A stretch of 64,000 nucleotides of DNA from Bradyrhizobium sp. cir1 (GCF_014198245.1 NZ_JACIHE010000026.1:1-64000); one strand, 5' to 3'; positions 27,018-35,917 are shown, counted from the stretch's first letter. A program made the numbers and translations. Notes: a model not told the origin generated them from the sequence alone.

Positions 27018-27725
27018 TTGGAAACGATGGTGCGCCCATCCAACGGTTTCCTGTCCGCGCTGTCGGCGGACGATTATGACCTGCTCCGCCCATACCTGCG
27101 CACGGTCGAACTGCCGCATGAGGCCGTGCTGGTCGAAGCCGGCGAGACGCTCACGCGCGCCTACTTTCCGCACCGCGGCGTCATCTCGCTGGTGGTGAAG
27201 CTTGCCAAGGGCGAGCATGTGCAGGTCGCCATGATCGGCCGCGACAGCGTGCTCGGCGCGCTCTCGGCCATGGGCGATGCATGCGCACTGAGTACGGCGA
27301 TCGTGCTGGTTCCCGGCACCGCATCCGTGATGGATCTCGACCGGCTGCGCGGCGCGGCCGACCAGAGCGGGACCCTGCGCACCTTGCTGACGCGCCACGG
27401 GCTGGCGGTCTACGCGCAGGTCCAGCAGACCGCGGGCTGCAACGCCGCCCATCCCGTGGAATCGCGGCTGTCGCGCTGCCTGTTGCACACCCATGATCTG
27501 TCGGGCGACTACCGGCTGCTGCTGACCCAGGAGGCGATGGCGCAGATGATCGGAGCGCGGCGCAACAGCGTGTCGCTGGTCGCCAATACCTTGCAGCATG
27601 CCAATTTCATCCACTACAGCCGCGGGCACATCCAGATCCTGAACCTGGAGGGCCTGCGCCAGACGGCGTGCGAGTGCTACGCCACCGTGAAGGCCCAGTA
27701 TGACCGGCTGCTCGGCCAACGCTGA
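27018..27725 (+). CDS. Crp/Fnr family transcriptional regulator, second of a tandem pair
   Basis: About 235 residues. I give the TTG at 27018, which stands five bases after GGGAGG; the ATG at 27027 is the alternative. The barrel contains AYFPHRGVISLVVKLAKG and VAMIGRDSVLGAL, and the winged helix LTQEAMAQMIGARRNSVSL. It shares many positions with the regulator just upstream (for example the YFPH-G, GRDSV-G and LTQEA-AQM-G-RRN blocks), so the two come from a tandem duplication. The 180-bp gap between them suggests separate promoters. No ligand or target is evident. Confidence 0.87.
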   Translation: METMVRPSNGFLSALSADDYDLLRPYLRTVELPHEAVLVEAGETLTRAYFPHRGVISLVVKLAKGEHVQVAMIGRDSVLGALSAMGDACALSTAIVLVPGTASVMDLDRLRGAADQSGTLRTLLTRHGLAVYAQVQQTAGCNAAHPVESRLSRCLLHTHDLSGDYRLLLTQEAMAQMIGARRNSVSLVANTLQHANFIHYSRGHIQILNLEGLRQTACECYATVKAQYDRLLGQR

Positions 27726-27871
27726 GGGGCACGTGGTAAACCTGCGGCTAACGGCGGGCCGCAAACACCTTCCGTCCCGCTACCGGAACTGAAATTCAGA
27801 TGCCGTAGACACGGGGCGAGCCGCGCGCCGCATGCGCCGCGCGACCAACGAACCGTGACCAAGGCGAGACC

Positions 27872-28249
27872 ATGTTTGACGTCACCGTTACGCCCGCGCA
27901 GGGAACCTTCGATGCCGAACCCGCGCGTGAGCCGGGCGCGTACGCGGCGCTGGTGCGCGAGATCGGCGAGGACGGCGCCGGTGAAGTGCGCGCCGTGTTC
28001 TGGAGCGAGACCTGCGCGCGCCTGCAGCTGTTCCGCACGCTCTCGCTGGCGCAGCAGCACGCCAAGATCGCGCGCGAAGCCCATTCGCTGAAGAGCGCGG
28101 CGGGAACGTTCGGCTATGTTAGGCTCGCGGCGCTGGCGTTGCGGCTGGAGAAGACCGCGGAGACACTGGGCGATGCCGAATTCCGCGAACTCTTGAAGCA
28201 GATGGACGCCGCCTACGAAGCCGCGCGCGCGCAGGAGCCGCAAGGCTAG
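27872..28249 (+). CDS. HPt phosphotransfer protein
   Basis: A 125-residue protein, the usual size of a stand-alone histidine phosphotransfer domain. The site is His71 in REAHSLKSAAGTFGY, matching the family pattern H-x-L-K-G/S-x-x-x-x-x-G. The rest is amphipathic helix forming the four-helix bundle. It would shuttle phosphate between a hybrid kinase receiver (for example that of the 14298-17894 protein) and a response regulator. There is no partner in the same transcription unit. Confidence 0.85.
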   Translation: MFDVTVTPAQGTFDAEPAREPGAYAALVREIGEDGAGEVRAVFWSETCARLQLFRTLSLAQQHAKIAREAHSLKSAAGTFGYVRLAALALRLEKTAETLGDAEFRELLKQMDAAYEAARAQEPQG

Positions 28250-28348
28250 CGCGGGCCGCGCTAAACCCGCCGTACTTCTACGGTTTGTGATTTTTAGAGA
28301 TGGCTAATCATAGGTGGCGATAGTCGCGGGAAACCAGGAGGGTTTTCC

Positions 28349-28597
28349 ATGTTCACCTATGAGACTGCGGACCAGAAGGAAGTCCGTCGCTTCCGCATCG
28401 CCCAGTTCAACGGCCGGATGGCGACCGTGAAATCCGGCGAGTCGACGGTGACTGGCTTCGTCCGCTCGGTGCTGGAGCAGGAATCGAGCGTCCCTCCGCG
28501 CTGGACCATCACGATCATCCCGAACGCGCCGAAGGAAGAGCTCAAGCCGCTGCGGCCCACATCGCGCGCGCGTCCCTTCGCTGAAGATTATTTCTGA
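28349..28597 (+). CDS. Small hypothetical protein
   Basis: An 82-residue protein starting at the ATG at 28349, with a strong ribosome site (ccaggagggtttt) upstream. The sequence alternates short beta-like segments (RFRIAQFNGRMATVKSGES, RWTITIIPNAP). It has no signal peptide, membrane segment or cysteine. It could be a small beta-barrel adaptor. I do not recognise the family. It lies between the HPt gene and a convergent LuxR-type gene. Confidence 0.65.
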   Translation: MFTYETADQKEVRRFRIAQFNGRMATVKSGESTVTGFVRSVLEQESSVPPRWTITIIPNAPKEELKPLRPTSRARPFAEDYF

Positions 28598-28655
28598 CCG
28601 TCGATCGGGCTTCTCCAGCCCCCGCGCCGCCGGCGGCGGGCGCAAGACAAGAACC

Positions 28656-29279
28656 TCAATCGATCGAATGCAGCAGCGCCGCGCGGACGAGATCCGCGGT
28701 GTTGCGCGCACCCAGCTTGCGCATCGCCTCGGCGCGATGGCTCTCGAAGGTGCGCGGGCTGATCTGCATCCGAAGCGCACCCTGCTTGTTCGAATACCCC
28801 TCGCTGATCAGGCGGAGCACCTCGCGTTCGCGCTTGGTCAGCCGCTTCTGGCCCGACAGGCCGATCAGTTCGGCGCTCGGCACGCGCTGGGCTTGCTGTG
28901 CGCGCGGGGCGTTCGGTTCTGCGTCTTCGATCCGGGACGGAATCGGCAGGGCACCCTTGTGGGGACCGGCAAGCTGCTTGACCAGGCCGCAGACGCGCTC
29001 GGTCTGCGTCAGCGCATTCTCCACCACCCGCTGCAGATAGGCACGGTCGGCCGTGACAGGCGCGAGCTGATCGCTGTGATGCTTGATCTCGCCCATGTAG
29101 AGCAGGAGCGCAGTCAGGGGACCGTTGAGCTCGCGGGCGATGGCGGCCGCCATTTCGTCGGCCGCCTTGGCCCGGGCGGCGTTCAGGCGGACGAAATCAA
29201 GCTCTTCAGCTGGAGCAGTGCTGCTTTCGTACCTTTCAGACGGCCGCGAATCGGCGGCCGTATCATTCTGTGACCCCAT
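28656..29279 (-). CDS. LuxR-type regulator with a degenerate histidine-kinase dimerisation domain
   Basis: A 207-residue protein. The C-terminal LuxR/NarL domain starts at LTKREREVLRL, with recognition region SPRTFESHRAEAM. The N-terminal half resembles the dimerisation and phosphotransfer helices of FixL-type kinases: AAAIARELNGPLTALLLYM corresponds to the usual H-E-L-N-x-P-L-T-A, but the phospho-accepting histidine is replaced by Arg49. The second helix (LQRVVENALTQTERVCGLVKQL) also fits. There is no ATPase domain and no receiver. It may be a fusion that senses or blocks a kinase by heterodimer formation, or simply uses the helices to dimerise. The HTH call is secure; the kinase-remnant reading is my inference. 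Confidence 0.8.
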   Translation of the reverse strand: MGSQNDTAADSRPSERYESSTAPAEELDFVRLNAARAKAADEMAAAIARELNGPLTALLLYMGEIKHHSDQLAPVTADRAYLQRVVENALTQTERVCGLVKQLAGPHKGALPIPSRIEDAEPNAPRAQQAQRVPSAELIGLSGQKRLTKREREVLRLISEGYSNKQGALRMQISPRTFESHRAEAMRKLGARNTADLVRAALLHSID

Positions 29280-29617
29280 GTGACCTGTTTAGCGGAACCG
29301 GCGCCGGTCTGTGGTTAACTTTCTGCTCCGTAAGACTACGGTGATTTTGGCGGTTTTGCGCTAAAACGTCGGCATCGGCACAATTTATGCTTGCGCAAGG
29401 CTTGCTTCGACCATGCAAAGGTTGAGAACTTCGCCCAAAACCCCGGCAAACAGTCCGAAGCTTCCTTGATCGCCGCCCCAGCCGGACGCCCGGCCCCCCG
29501 GATTTTACGGATTAATTAACGGCGACTTGCTTCTCTAGGTCACGATTGAGAGCGCGCAAATGCCTCCATGCATTGGGCCGGTAGGCCAGCTGGAATCGTT
29601 GCGGAAGATTGCGTGCC
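29280..29617. other. 338-bp divergent intergenic region
   Basis: It separates the LuxR-type gene from the rightward gene at 29618. The sequence is less G+C-rich than the genes, with ggttaactttctgctccg near 29313 and attaattaacgg near 29511, both plausible promoter areas. A GGAAG ribosome site precedes the ATG at 29618. No coding frame here is convincing. Confidence 0.45.
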
Positions 29618-30781
29618 ATGAACGAGATCGATCGGCTGTCGGAATTCCTGCAGAGGCTCACGCCGCTGTCGCGCAGCTGTCTGCTCAGCGAGCTCGAGCG
29701 ACTTGAGCTGTGCGGCATCGACATGCCCGGCTCGGCCGAGGTGCTGGCGCGCCTGCGCGCCGAATTTCGCAAGGACGGATCGACCCAGGCGCGCGCCACC
29801 AGCCCCTCGCGCTATTTCTTCGCGCCGCTCGAGCTGCTGCTGATCGACGGCGCGCCCGAGCATGCCAATGCGGGACGCATCTCGCGCAATACCCTCACCC
29901 CGATCTGGGAGTGGATCTGCCGCGACTTGCTGCCGACCATGGCGCGCGACTACATCAAGGCGATCAACGACCAGGTCGCCGCCAACAACCCGAAGGAAGT
30001 GCAAAAGATCGCATCGAGCTTCCAGACCAAGGTCGTCAAGGTGCTCGAGAACACCCTCGCCTCGGCCGAGAGCGCCGAGATCGCCCGCGGCAAGCTCGCG
30101 CAATACACGGCCTCGCACACCGCCTTCGACGACGTCAGGAAGATGCAGCATGTGCTGCGCGCCGGCGACGCGCTGCCGAAGTTCAACGAAAAGCTGCCCG
30201 AGAAGATCGCGAAGTTCGACGACGGCCAGGTTGCCCAGATCACCGCGCAGCTCGATGCCTTCAGGAAGTCACATCCCGAGGCGCTGCCCTTCGCGCTGGC
30301 GCTGGTGGCACGGCGGCTGAAGACCTCCTGGCAATTGGTGCGCCTTGCCACCAAGGCCGCCGCGAGCAAGGCCGCGGCCGACGTCGCCGCCACGCCCTAT
30401 TCTAGCGTCGTGCCCATGGTGCTCGACCGGCTCGACGACAAGCGCCTCGCTCTCAGGGTCGCGCTCCGGCACAACCGGGTGCTGGTCGCCCGCGACCTGC
30501 TGGCCGAGATCTACGACACCGAATATGCGCTCAAGGTCCGCATCGACGGTATCGAGGCCAGCGAATGGGGCATCCGCCTCCAGCAATTGATGGACGCGAT
30601 CGCAGCGCTGGTGTCCGCCGAGGTGAGCCGCTTCCCGTCCAATGTCGGCCACATCCTCGGCTCGCGCCGGCTGCGCAGCCACGACACGCTCGGCGGCAAG
30701 CTGACCTACCTCGCCTGGAAGGGGCGAGACGCCATGCAGGACGGCGCGGCCGCGTTTCGGAAGTTGATCGGGCAGACCTAG
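29618..30781 (+). CDS. Hypothetical helical protein of about 387 residues
   Basis: Starts at the ATG at 29618 (MNEIDRLSEFLQRL), with GGAAG about ten bases upstream. The sequence is largely predicted alpha-helix, without a signal peptide, membrane segment or cysteine-rich site. The first part includes SRYFFAPLELLLIDGAPEHAN and TLTPIWEWICRDLLPTM, and the centre is rich in Ala and Lys. I do not recognise a family with known function. It stands alone between a LuxR-type regulator and a small secreted protein. Confidence 0.7.
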   Translation: MNEIDRLSEFLQRLTPLSRSCLLSELERLELCGIDMPGSAEVLARLRAEFRKDGSTQARATSPSRYFFAPLELLLIDGAPEHANAGRISRNTLTPIWEWICRDLLPTMARDYIKAINDQVAANNPKEVQKIASSFQTKVVKVLENTLASAESAEIARGKLAQYTASHTAFDDVRKMQHVLRAGDALPKFNEKLPEKIAKFDDGQVAQITAQLDAFRKSHPEALPFALALVARRLKTSWQLVRLATKAAASKAAADVAATPYSSVVPMVLDRLDDKRLALRVALRHNRVLVARDLLAEIYDTEYALKVRIDGIEASEWGIRLQQLMDAIAALVSAEVSRFPSNVGHILGSRRLRSHDTLGGKLTYLAWKGRDAMQDGAAAFRKLIGQT

Positions 30782-31130
30782 ATCCGGGTTCGGCCGCGAA
30801 GGGCCATGGAGCGTGGCTAACGCGGCAGGCACAGGAAGCGACCCATAAATCGCCCTGACAGCACCAATCTGAACCACCAATACATCATTCGCCGCATCGA
30901 CATAGCTGTAATCCTCGACAGCCCACCACCGGCTACGCGGACCATTAGCGCCGTTGCAGCAATGCACATGTGATCTGCTTCACACGCGCGCCGTCTGGCC
31001 CGCGCGCATTGTCGCAGAACCGTCACGAGCGAAGCCGGAACATGCGCGCATCGCGCGAAAATGAGTTCTGCGGCCATGCCATCGCTCCTATCCTCCGATG
31101 CATCGCATGAGCATTGGGAAGGAAGCCGTG
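30782..31130. other. 349-bp intergenic region, no gene supported
   Basis: It lies between two rightward genes. A minus-strand frame runs through here into the gene upstream, but its codon use becomes Arg-rich shadow sequence inside that gene, so I do not call it. The far right end contains the ribosome site (gggaaggaa) of the next gene. Confidence 0.4.
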
Positions 31131-31550
31131 ATGAGCCGACGGATATGGACGATGTCTGCCCTGCTGACGGTGGCGCTGGCGCTGACATCGACGACGATGG
31201 CGCAGACGTCGCCGCCGCAGGGCAATGCGGCGCCGACCGCGGACGATGCGGTGCTGCTCACCATCTTCTTCAAGCACGACCAGTCCCGCCCGTTGAACGA
31301 ATTGAACGCGCAGCTCGACAAGCAGGGCTTCCGCAAAGCGTTTCCGCCGCCCGGCATCGAGGTCGTGAGCTGGTACGTGATGATGGGCATCGGCCAAGTC
31401 GTCACGCTGCGCCTGCCGGCCTCGCGGCTGCGCGAAGTCAACCGCGTCGTCGAGGACACCGCGTGGGATCCCTACCGCACCGAGTTCTATCCGACCTACG
31501 ACTACAAGGCGGTCGGGATGGCTCAACACGACAAGGCCACAAGCAATTGA
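31131..31550 (+). CDS. Small secreted hypothetical protein
   Basis: A 139-residue protein starting MSRRIWTMSALLTVALAL at the ATG at 31131, with gggaaggaa upstream. The first 24 or so residues form a signal peptide ending near TTMAQ. The mature part contains a Gln/Pro/Ala linker and then a compact alpha/beta region with SWYVMMGIGQVVTLRLPAS. I do not know the family, but the pattern of a short ferredoxin-like fold is possible. No partner gene is evident. Confidence 0.65.
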   Translation: MSRRIWTMSALLTVALALTSTTMAQTSPPQGNAAPTADDAVLLTIFFKHDQSRPLNELNAQLDKQGFRKAFPPPGIEVVSWYVMMGIGQVVTLRLPASRLREVNRVVEDTAWDPYRTEFYPTYDYKAVGMAQHDKATSN

Positions 31551-31835
31551 GGCGTCCATTATTCAATTGGGCGAAACGCGAACGGCGTCGTCCTATTGCA
31601 GGACAGCGACCTCGCGCCCGCAACTCGCCGCGTCATTCGAGATTCTTCCGCGATGACGGCGTCACGCAGCCGTCATGTGTGGCCGGACGTAAAAACTTCT
31701 GCAACGAGATCCGAACAATTTTAGACGTGGTGCGCGCTTTAACGTTACCCAGATAATTCAACAATCGGCTGAAGCTCTCCATATTTGAAACTGCTCCCGT
31801 CGCTAACACCGGTCGCGGAACGGGAGTGGTTTGCG

Positions 31836-33044
31836 ATGAACGATAAAATTGTTGAGCTCGCCGGACGAAGGCCAAAGACCTTCGGGCGGCGAAAGATGAT
31901 GCCGCGCGCTTGCGTCGCCGACGGCAAGCGCCACCTGCGCGCCTTCCTCGCCGAAGTGCTGGAGGACCTCGGCTTCGTCACCAGCGAGTGCGCCAGCGCC
32001 GACGAGCTGCAGGCGATGCTGACCAATGAGCTGCCGGACCTGATCCTGCTCGGCATCGCCGCCGACGGCATCGAGCCCGGAAAATTCCTGGAGATATTGG
32101 TGCGCGAGTCCTTCGACGGCAAGGTTCTCGCCGTCGGCGCCCGCGAGTCGATCATCGTCAGGGCCGTGCAGCAGGTCGGCGAGGAATATGGCCTTGCCAT
32201 GCTGCCGCCGCTGACCACGCCCTTTGCCGCGGAGACGCTGCGCGAGCGCGTCGCGATGCTGCTGCCGGAGGAGCCGGCGCCGAGCCCGGCCGTGCATGTC
32301 GGCGAGGCCCTGCATGCCGGCTGGCTCGAGCTGTGGTACCAGCCCAAGATCGACGCGAGGACGCTGATCCGCAGCGGCGCCGAAGCGCTGGTGCGGATGC
32401 GGCATCCGACCTGGGGCGTGGTGCCGCCCGCCTATTTCATTCCCGAAGCGGACGATCCGCATCTGCGTAGCCTCTCGGAATTCGTGATCGAGCGCGCCGT
32501 GCAGGACTGGCACTATCTGCTGGAGCGGCAGGGCCCGGTCGATCTCTCGATCAACCTGCCGGCCTCCTACCTGAAGGAGCCGCAGGCCGTGCGCGATCTC
32601 TGCCGCCGCGTGCCGACGCATCCGGCCTTCGGCGGACTGACGGTCGAGATCGACAGCGAGGAGGCGATCCGCGACCTCGATCTCCTCGTCGAGGTCGCCC
32701 GCGAGGTGCGCCTGCACAATGTCGGCTTGTCGATCGCCAATCTCGGCGCCAACTGGCCCTCGCTGATGGACCTCGGCAAGATCCCCTTTATCAAGCTCAA
32801 GGCGGACCGACACTTCGTCACCGGCAGCGGCGATGATCGGCTGAAGCGGACGGTGTGCCGCCACATCGTCGAGCTTGCACAAGGCTACGGCGTCGGCGCC
32901 ATCGCCGAAGGCGTCGAGAGCCGCGCCGACCTCGTCGCCGCAAACGAGCTCGGCTTCGACCTCGTGCAGGGCTTCCTGTTCGGCAAGCCGATGCCGCTGA
33001 AGAAATTCGCCCGCTCGACCGTGACGAAGACGGTGATGGGGTAA
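31836..33044 (+). CDS. Degenerate receiver plus degenerate EAL domain protein
   Basis: About 402 residues from the ATG at 31836, which has GGGAG upstream. The N-terminal part is a receiver-like fold (ACVADGKRHLRAFLAEVL), but the phospho-acceptor Asp is missing: the segment reads LILLGIAADGIEP. The C-terminal EAL domain keeps the EAL triplet (GAEALVRMRHP), the Asn in SINLPASYL, a Lys in FIKLKAD, the Glu in AIAEGVES and the Gln in LVQGFLFGKPM. However, the D-D-F-G metal motif is replaced by A-N-L-G. It is therefore unlikely to hydrolyse cyclic-di-GMP and more likely binds it or a protein partner. Confidence 0.82.
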   Translation: MNDKIVELAGRRPKTFGRRKMMPRACVADGKRHLRAFLAEVLEDLGFVTSECASADELQAMLTNELPDLILLGIAADGIEPGKFLEILVRESFDGKVLAVGARESIIVRAVQQVGEEYGLAMLPPLTTPFAAETLRERVAMLLPEEPAPSPAVHVGEALHAGWLELWYQPKIDARTLIRSGAEALVRMRHPTWGVVPPAYFIPEADDPHLRSLSEFVIERAVQDWHYLLERQGPVDLSINLPASYLKEPQAVRDLCRRVPTHPAFGGLTVEIDSEEAIRDLDLLVEVAREVRLHNVGLSIANLGANWPSLMDLGKIPFIKLKADRHFVTGSGDDRLKRTVCRHIVELAQGYGVGAIAEGVESRADLVAANELGFDLVQGFLFGKPMPLKKFARSTVTKTVMG

Positions 33045-33105
33045 GCTCGCTCGCGGCGCTCGAACTCCGTCGCTCCATTGACGATCGCTGTGGAGCGATT
33101 CCGTC

Positions 33106-33142
33106 GTGCCGCGCGCGCTGTCGCGAATCTCGCGCGCGGCAC
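33106..33142. terminator. Strong hairpin between convergent genes
   Basis: The arms gtgccgcgcgcg and cgcgcgcggcac are exact reverse complements (12 bp) around a 13-base loop. The hairpin lies between the stops of the rightward EAL gene and the leftward quinone reductase gene. It has no clear T-run on either side, so it may be a factor-assisted terminator or simply a palindromic repeat. Confidence 0.55.
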
Positions 33143-33160
33143 GCAAGGCAATTCGCACGA

Positions 33161-34009
33161 CTACGCAATGGCCGCGCTGATTTCTGTCGCCGAACGCAAG
33201 ATGTCCGGCTCGTCATGGCGGGTCCCGGCCCGGCCGACGTGAAGTGCAAAGCCGCTCAGGCCTGGATCCCCCAGTCCTGAGCGCAGCTGCATGCTGGGAA
33301 TCAGGTAGTCATCGCCGTTCTGGCGCCGATACGCAATGGGCGAGGTCGTCGCAAGCGTGCTCATCCTCTCGTGCAGACGCGCCGCAATCGCCGCGAAAGC
33401 TACCTCGTCGAGCTTGTCGGACTTATAGACGACGAACGGCGGAAGCACGTCATATCCCGGGTAATACAGAATGCCGTGATTGATCGGAAACAGCAGGTCG
33501 TCGATCGGCCCGTTGATCCCGCGGGCCGAATAATGCTCCTGCCATCCACCTGCCGTCACGATCAGCATCGCGCGTTTGCCTGCTAGCGTCCCCTCGCCGT
33601 AACGATCTCCCCATCGCTTGTCGCTATGTTCACCGACACCGTATGCGAAGCCGTAGGCAAACACGCGGTCGACCCAGCCCTTGAGGATCGCCGGCATGCT
33701 GAACCACCACAGTGGAAATTGCAGGATCAGCACGTCCGCCCACAGCAGCTTCTCGATCTCGCTTTTGACGTCGGCGGTCAATGTGCCCGCCTCGAACGCC
33801 TGCTTGGACGCGGCGGCGGGCGCAAGCCGGGCATCGCTTGGAAGCGACGGGAAGTCCGCGCGGTCGACCTCCGATTTCCAGCTCTGGGCATAGAGATCCG
33901 ACACCCGCACGCCGTGGCCCTGCGCCTCGAGCGCCTTGACGGCAACATCCCGCAATGCGCCGCTCAGCGAGCGCGGCTCGGGATGAGCGAAAACAATCAA
34001 CACTTTCAT
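33161..34009 (-). CDS. NAD(P)H-quinone reductase, flavodoxin-like fold
   Basis: A 282-residue cytoplasmic flavoprotein from the ATG at 34009 (MKVLIVFAHPEPRSL); a GTG three codons earlier is possible. Typical NQO1/MdaB/KefF-family features are the FAHPEPRSL phosphate-binding start, the FPLWWFSMPAILKGWVDRVF motif and the TAGGWQEHYS segment. It reduces quinones or related electrophiles by two electrons. The C-terminal extension after about residue 230 is longer than usual. It is divergent from a LysR regulator at 34105, which is probably its controller. Confidence 0.88.
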   Translation of the reverse strand: MKVLIVFAHPEPRSLSGALRDVAVKALEAQGHGVRVSDLYAQSWKSEVDRADFPSLPSDARLAPAAASKQAFEAGTLTADVKSEIEKLLWADVLILQFPLWWFSMPAILKGWVDRVFAYGFAYGVGEHSDKRWGDRYGEGTLAGKRAMLIVTAGGWQEHYSARGINGPIDDLLFPINHGILYYPGYDVLPPFVVYKSDKLDEVAFAAIAARLHERMSTLATTSPIAYRRQNGDDYLIPSMQLRSGLGDPGLSGFALHVGRAGTRHDEPDILRSATEISAAIA

Positions 34010-34064
34010 GTTCGGCACCGTCTGGTTGGAGGATTTCGCACAGCAGGTAGCGCGACGGGCCGCG

Positions 34065-34084
34065 ATTCGTTAGATGTAGCGAAT
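34065..34084. promoter_or_regulatory. Inverted repeat in the quinone reductase-LysR gap
   Basis: The arms attcg and cgaat are exact reverse complements separated by ten bases. They lie between the divergent starts at 34009 and 34105, close to the regulator start. LysR proteins usually bind interrupted dyads in this position, so it is a candidate operator. The arms are short and a chance match is possible. Confidence 0.35.
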
Positions 34085-34104
34085 GGATAAGATTATGCCG
34101 GAAA

Positions 34105-35046
34105 ATGGATAAATCGGAGATCACGCTCGAGCGCATGCGCAGCTTCGTGCGGGTCGCCGAGCGGGGAAGCCTGTCCGCGGTCGCGCGCGAGCTCGGTCTC
34201 GGCCAGTCGACGGTGACGCGGCACATTCGGGAACTGGAGCAAGCGGTCGGCGTGCCGCTGCTCACGCGCACGACGCGCAGGGTCACCATGACCGACGAAG
34301 GGCGTCGTTACTACACCGACTGCGTGCAGATCCTGCGCCTGATCGAACAGGCGAGCGAGGAGGCGCGCAGCACGCGCGGCGCGCCCGCCGGGACGGTGCG
34401 GGTTTCCTGCACTGCAGCCTTCGGCGTGCTCCACGTCAGCCGCTTTGTCTTCGCCTTCCAGGACCGCTATCCGGACGTATCGGTGGATCTCAGCCTGACC
34501 GACGAGCGGATCGATCTCGTGCGGGAAGGTGTCGATGTCGCGCTCAGACTGGGGCCACTCACCGACAGTTCGATGAAGCTCAAGCCGCTCGGCCAATCGC
34601 AGCGGATCCTCGTGGCCTCATCCGATTATCTGGCCGCGCGCGGCAGGCCCGCGCGCCCGCAGGATCTCGCCAAGCACGAGGGAGTGCGGATGTCCAACAT
34701 CGCCGGGAGCGATGTGCTCGTGCTGCACGGACGCCGCGGCGGCCGCCATGCGATACCGCTCGCCGGGCGCTTGCGCGTCGACCACGGGCTTGCGGCACGA
34801 GAAGCGCTCGCGGCCGGCCGCGGTATTGCGCCGGCACATCTCTGGCTGGTCGGTGATCTTCTTGCCGCCGGCAAGCTGGAACGCGTGCTTCCCGACTATT
34901 CGCCGCCTCCCGTTCCACTGAACATGCTGATCGTGCCCGAACGGTCCGGCATCGCGCGGGTACGGCTGCTGGTCGATTTCCTCGCCGAGCAGATCGCGCG
35001 AATGCCCGGGATCGAAAGACTTCCGTCCGCCAGAAGGCCGAACTAG
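34105..35046 (+). CDS. LysR family regulator, divergent from quinone reductase
   Basis: A 313-residue LysR protein. The winged helix-turn-helix (about 8-67) contains SLSAVARELGLGQSTVTRHIRELE, and a two-lobed effector domain follows from about residue 93 (GTVRVSCTAAFGVLH). It resembles the AaeR/CrgA-type branch that often regulates adjacent oxidoreductases. The start lies 95 bases from the quinone reductase start. It converges with the EamA gene, with only ten bases between the two stops. Confidence 0.9.
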   Translation: MDKSEITLERMRSFVRVAERGSLSAVARELGLGQSTVTRHIRELEQAVGVPLLTRTTRRVTMTDEGRRYYTDCVQILRLIEQASEEARSTRGAPAGTVRVSCTAAFGVLHVSRFVFAFQDRYPDVSVDLSLTDERIDLVREGVDVALRLGPLTDSSMKLKPLGQSQRILVASSDYLAARGRPARPQDLAKHEGVRMSNIAGSDVLVLHGRRGGRHAIPLAGRLRVDHGLAAREALAAGRGIAPAHLWLVGDLLAAGKLERVLPDYSPPPVPLNMLIVPERSGIARVRLLVDFLAEQIARMPGIERLPSARRPN

Positions 35047-35056
35047 CGGGCTATCG

Positions 35057-35917
35057 TCACGCGAACCGCCGCGCAAGGAAGACGCAGACGACGACGAGTG
35101 CGGTCGCGGCGATCATGCTCCAGGCGACCGGCTCGTGCAGCAGGAAGCCGGCGAGCGCGAGGCCGAAGAACGGCTGCAGCTGCTGCAGCTGACCGACGCG
35201 GGCGATGCCGCCGATGGCAAGCCCGCGATACCAGAAGATGAAGCCGACGAACATGCTGAAGACGGAGACGTAGGCGAGCCCGATCCAGGCGGGCGCGTCA
35301 ACGCCGCTCCATGCCTGCGGCCAGGTCAGGGCCACCACCGGCACCATCAGCGGCAGCGCCAGCAGCAGCGCCCAGGAGATCACCTGCCAGCCGCCGAGGC
35401 GGCGCGACAGCGCGGCGCCTTCGGCATAGCCGAGCCCGCACAGCACGATCGCCGCGATCATCAGGAGATCGCCGGTGAGCGAGGCCGAGCCGTCGCTGGA
35501 GAGGGCGAAGCCGGCCACCGTGGCGCTGCCGAGGATCGCAAACAGCCAGAACAGCGGCTTTGGCCGCTCGCCGCCGCGCAGGACGGCGAAGATGGCGGTC
35601 GACAGCGGCAACAGCCCGATGAACACGATCGAATGCGCGGAGGTGATGTGCTGGAGGGCGAGCGCGGTCAGCAGCGGGAAGCCGACAACGACACCGATGG
35701 AGACGATGGCGAGCGAGGCGAGATCACGCCGCTCCGGCCGGGTTTGACGGAGCAGGCCGAGCACGGCCGCACCGATCAGCGCGGCAATGACCGCGCGCGC
35801 CGATGTCAGGAACAGCGCGGAGAAGCCGCCGACGGCCACGCGCGTCGCCGGCAGCGAGCCGCTGAAGATGATGACGCCGAGAAGCCCGTTGCCCCAGCCG
35901 CTGCCCGCCGATTGCAT
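35057..35917 (-). CDS. EamA/DMT superfamily transporter
   Basis: A 286-residue polytopic membrane protein from the ATG at 35917, which has AGAGGTGG upstream; the open frame extends 87 codons further but without transporter character. About ten hydrophobic segments form two EamA repeats. The first begins with SGSLPATRVAVGGFSALF and the second includes LLMIAAIVLCGLGYAEGAAL. Members export amino acids or other metabolites. It is divergent from a MocR-type regulator whose start lies about 100 bases away, the standard arrangement for regulator and exporter. Confidence 0.87.
   Translation of the reverse strand: MQSAGSGWGNGLLGVIIFSGSLPATRVAVGGFSALFLTSARAVIAALIGAAVLGLLRQTRPERRDLASLAIVSIGVVVGFPLLTALALQHITSAHSIVFIGLLPLSTAIFAVLRGGERPKPLFWLFAILGSATVAGFALSSDGSASLTGDLLMIAAIVLCGLGYAEGAALSRRLGGWQVISWALLLALPLMVPVVALTWPQAWSGVDAPAWIGLAYVSVFSMFVGFIFWYRGLAIGGIARVGQLQQLQPFFGLALAGFLLHEPVAWSMIAATALVVVCVFLARRFA

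Noticed and set aside
30269..30967. Minus-strand frame with a plausible N-terminus (WWAVEDYSYVDAAND)
   Set aside because: The first 70 codons look protein-like, but the rest is antisense to the gene at 29618-30781, there is no ribosome site, and the frame has no family.
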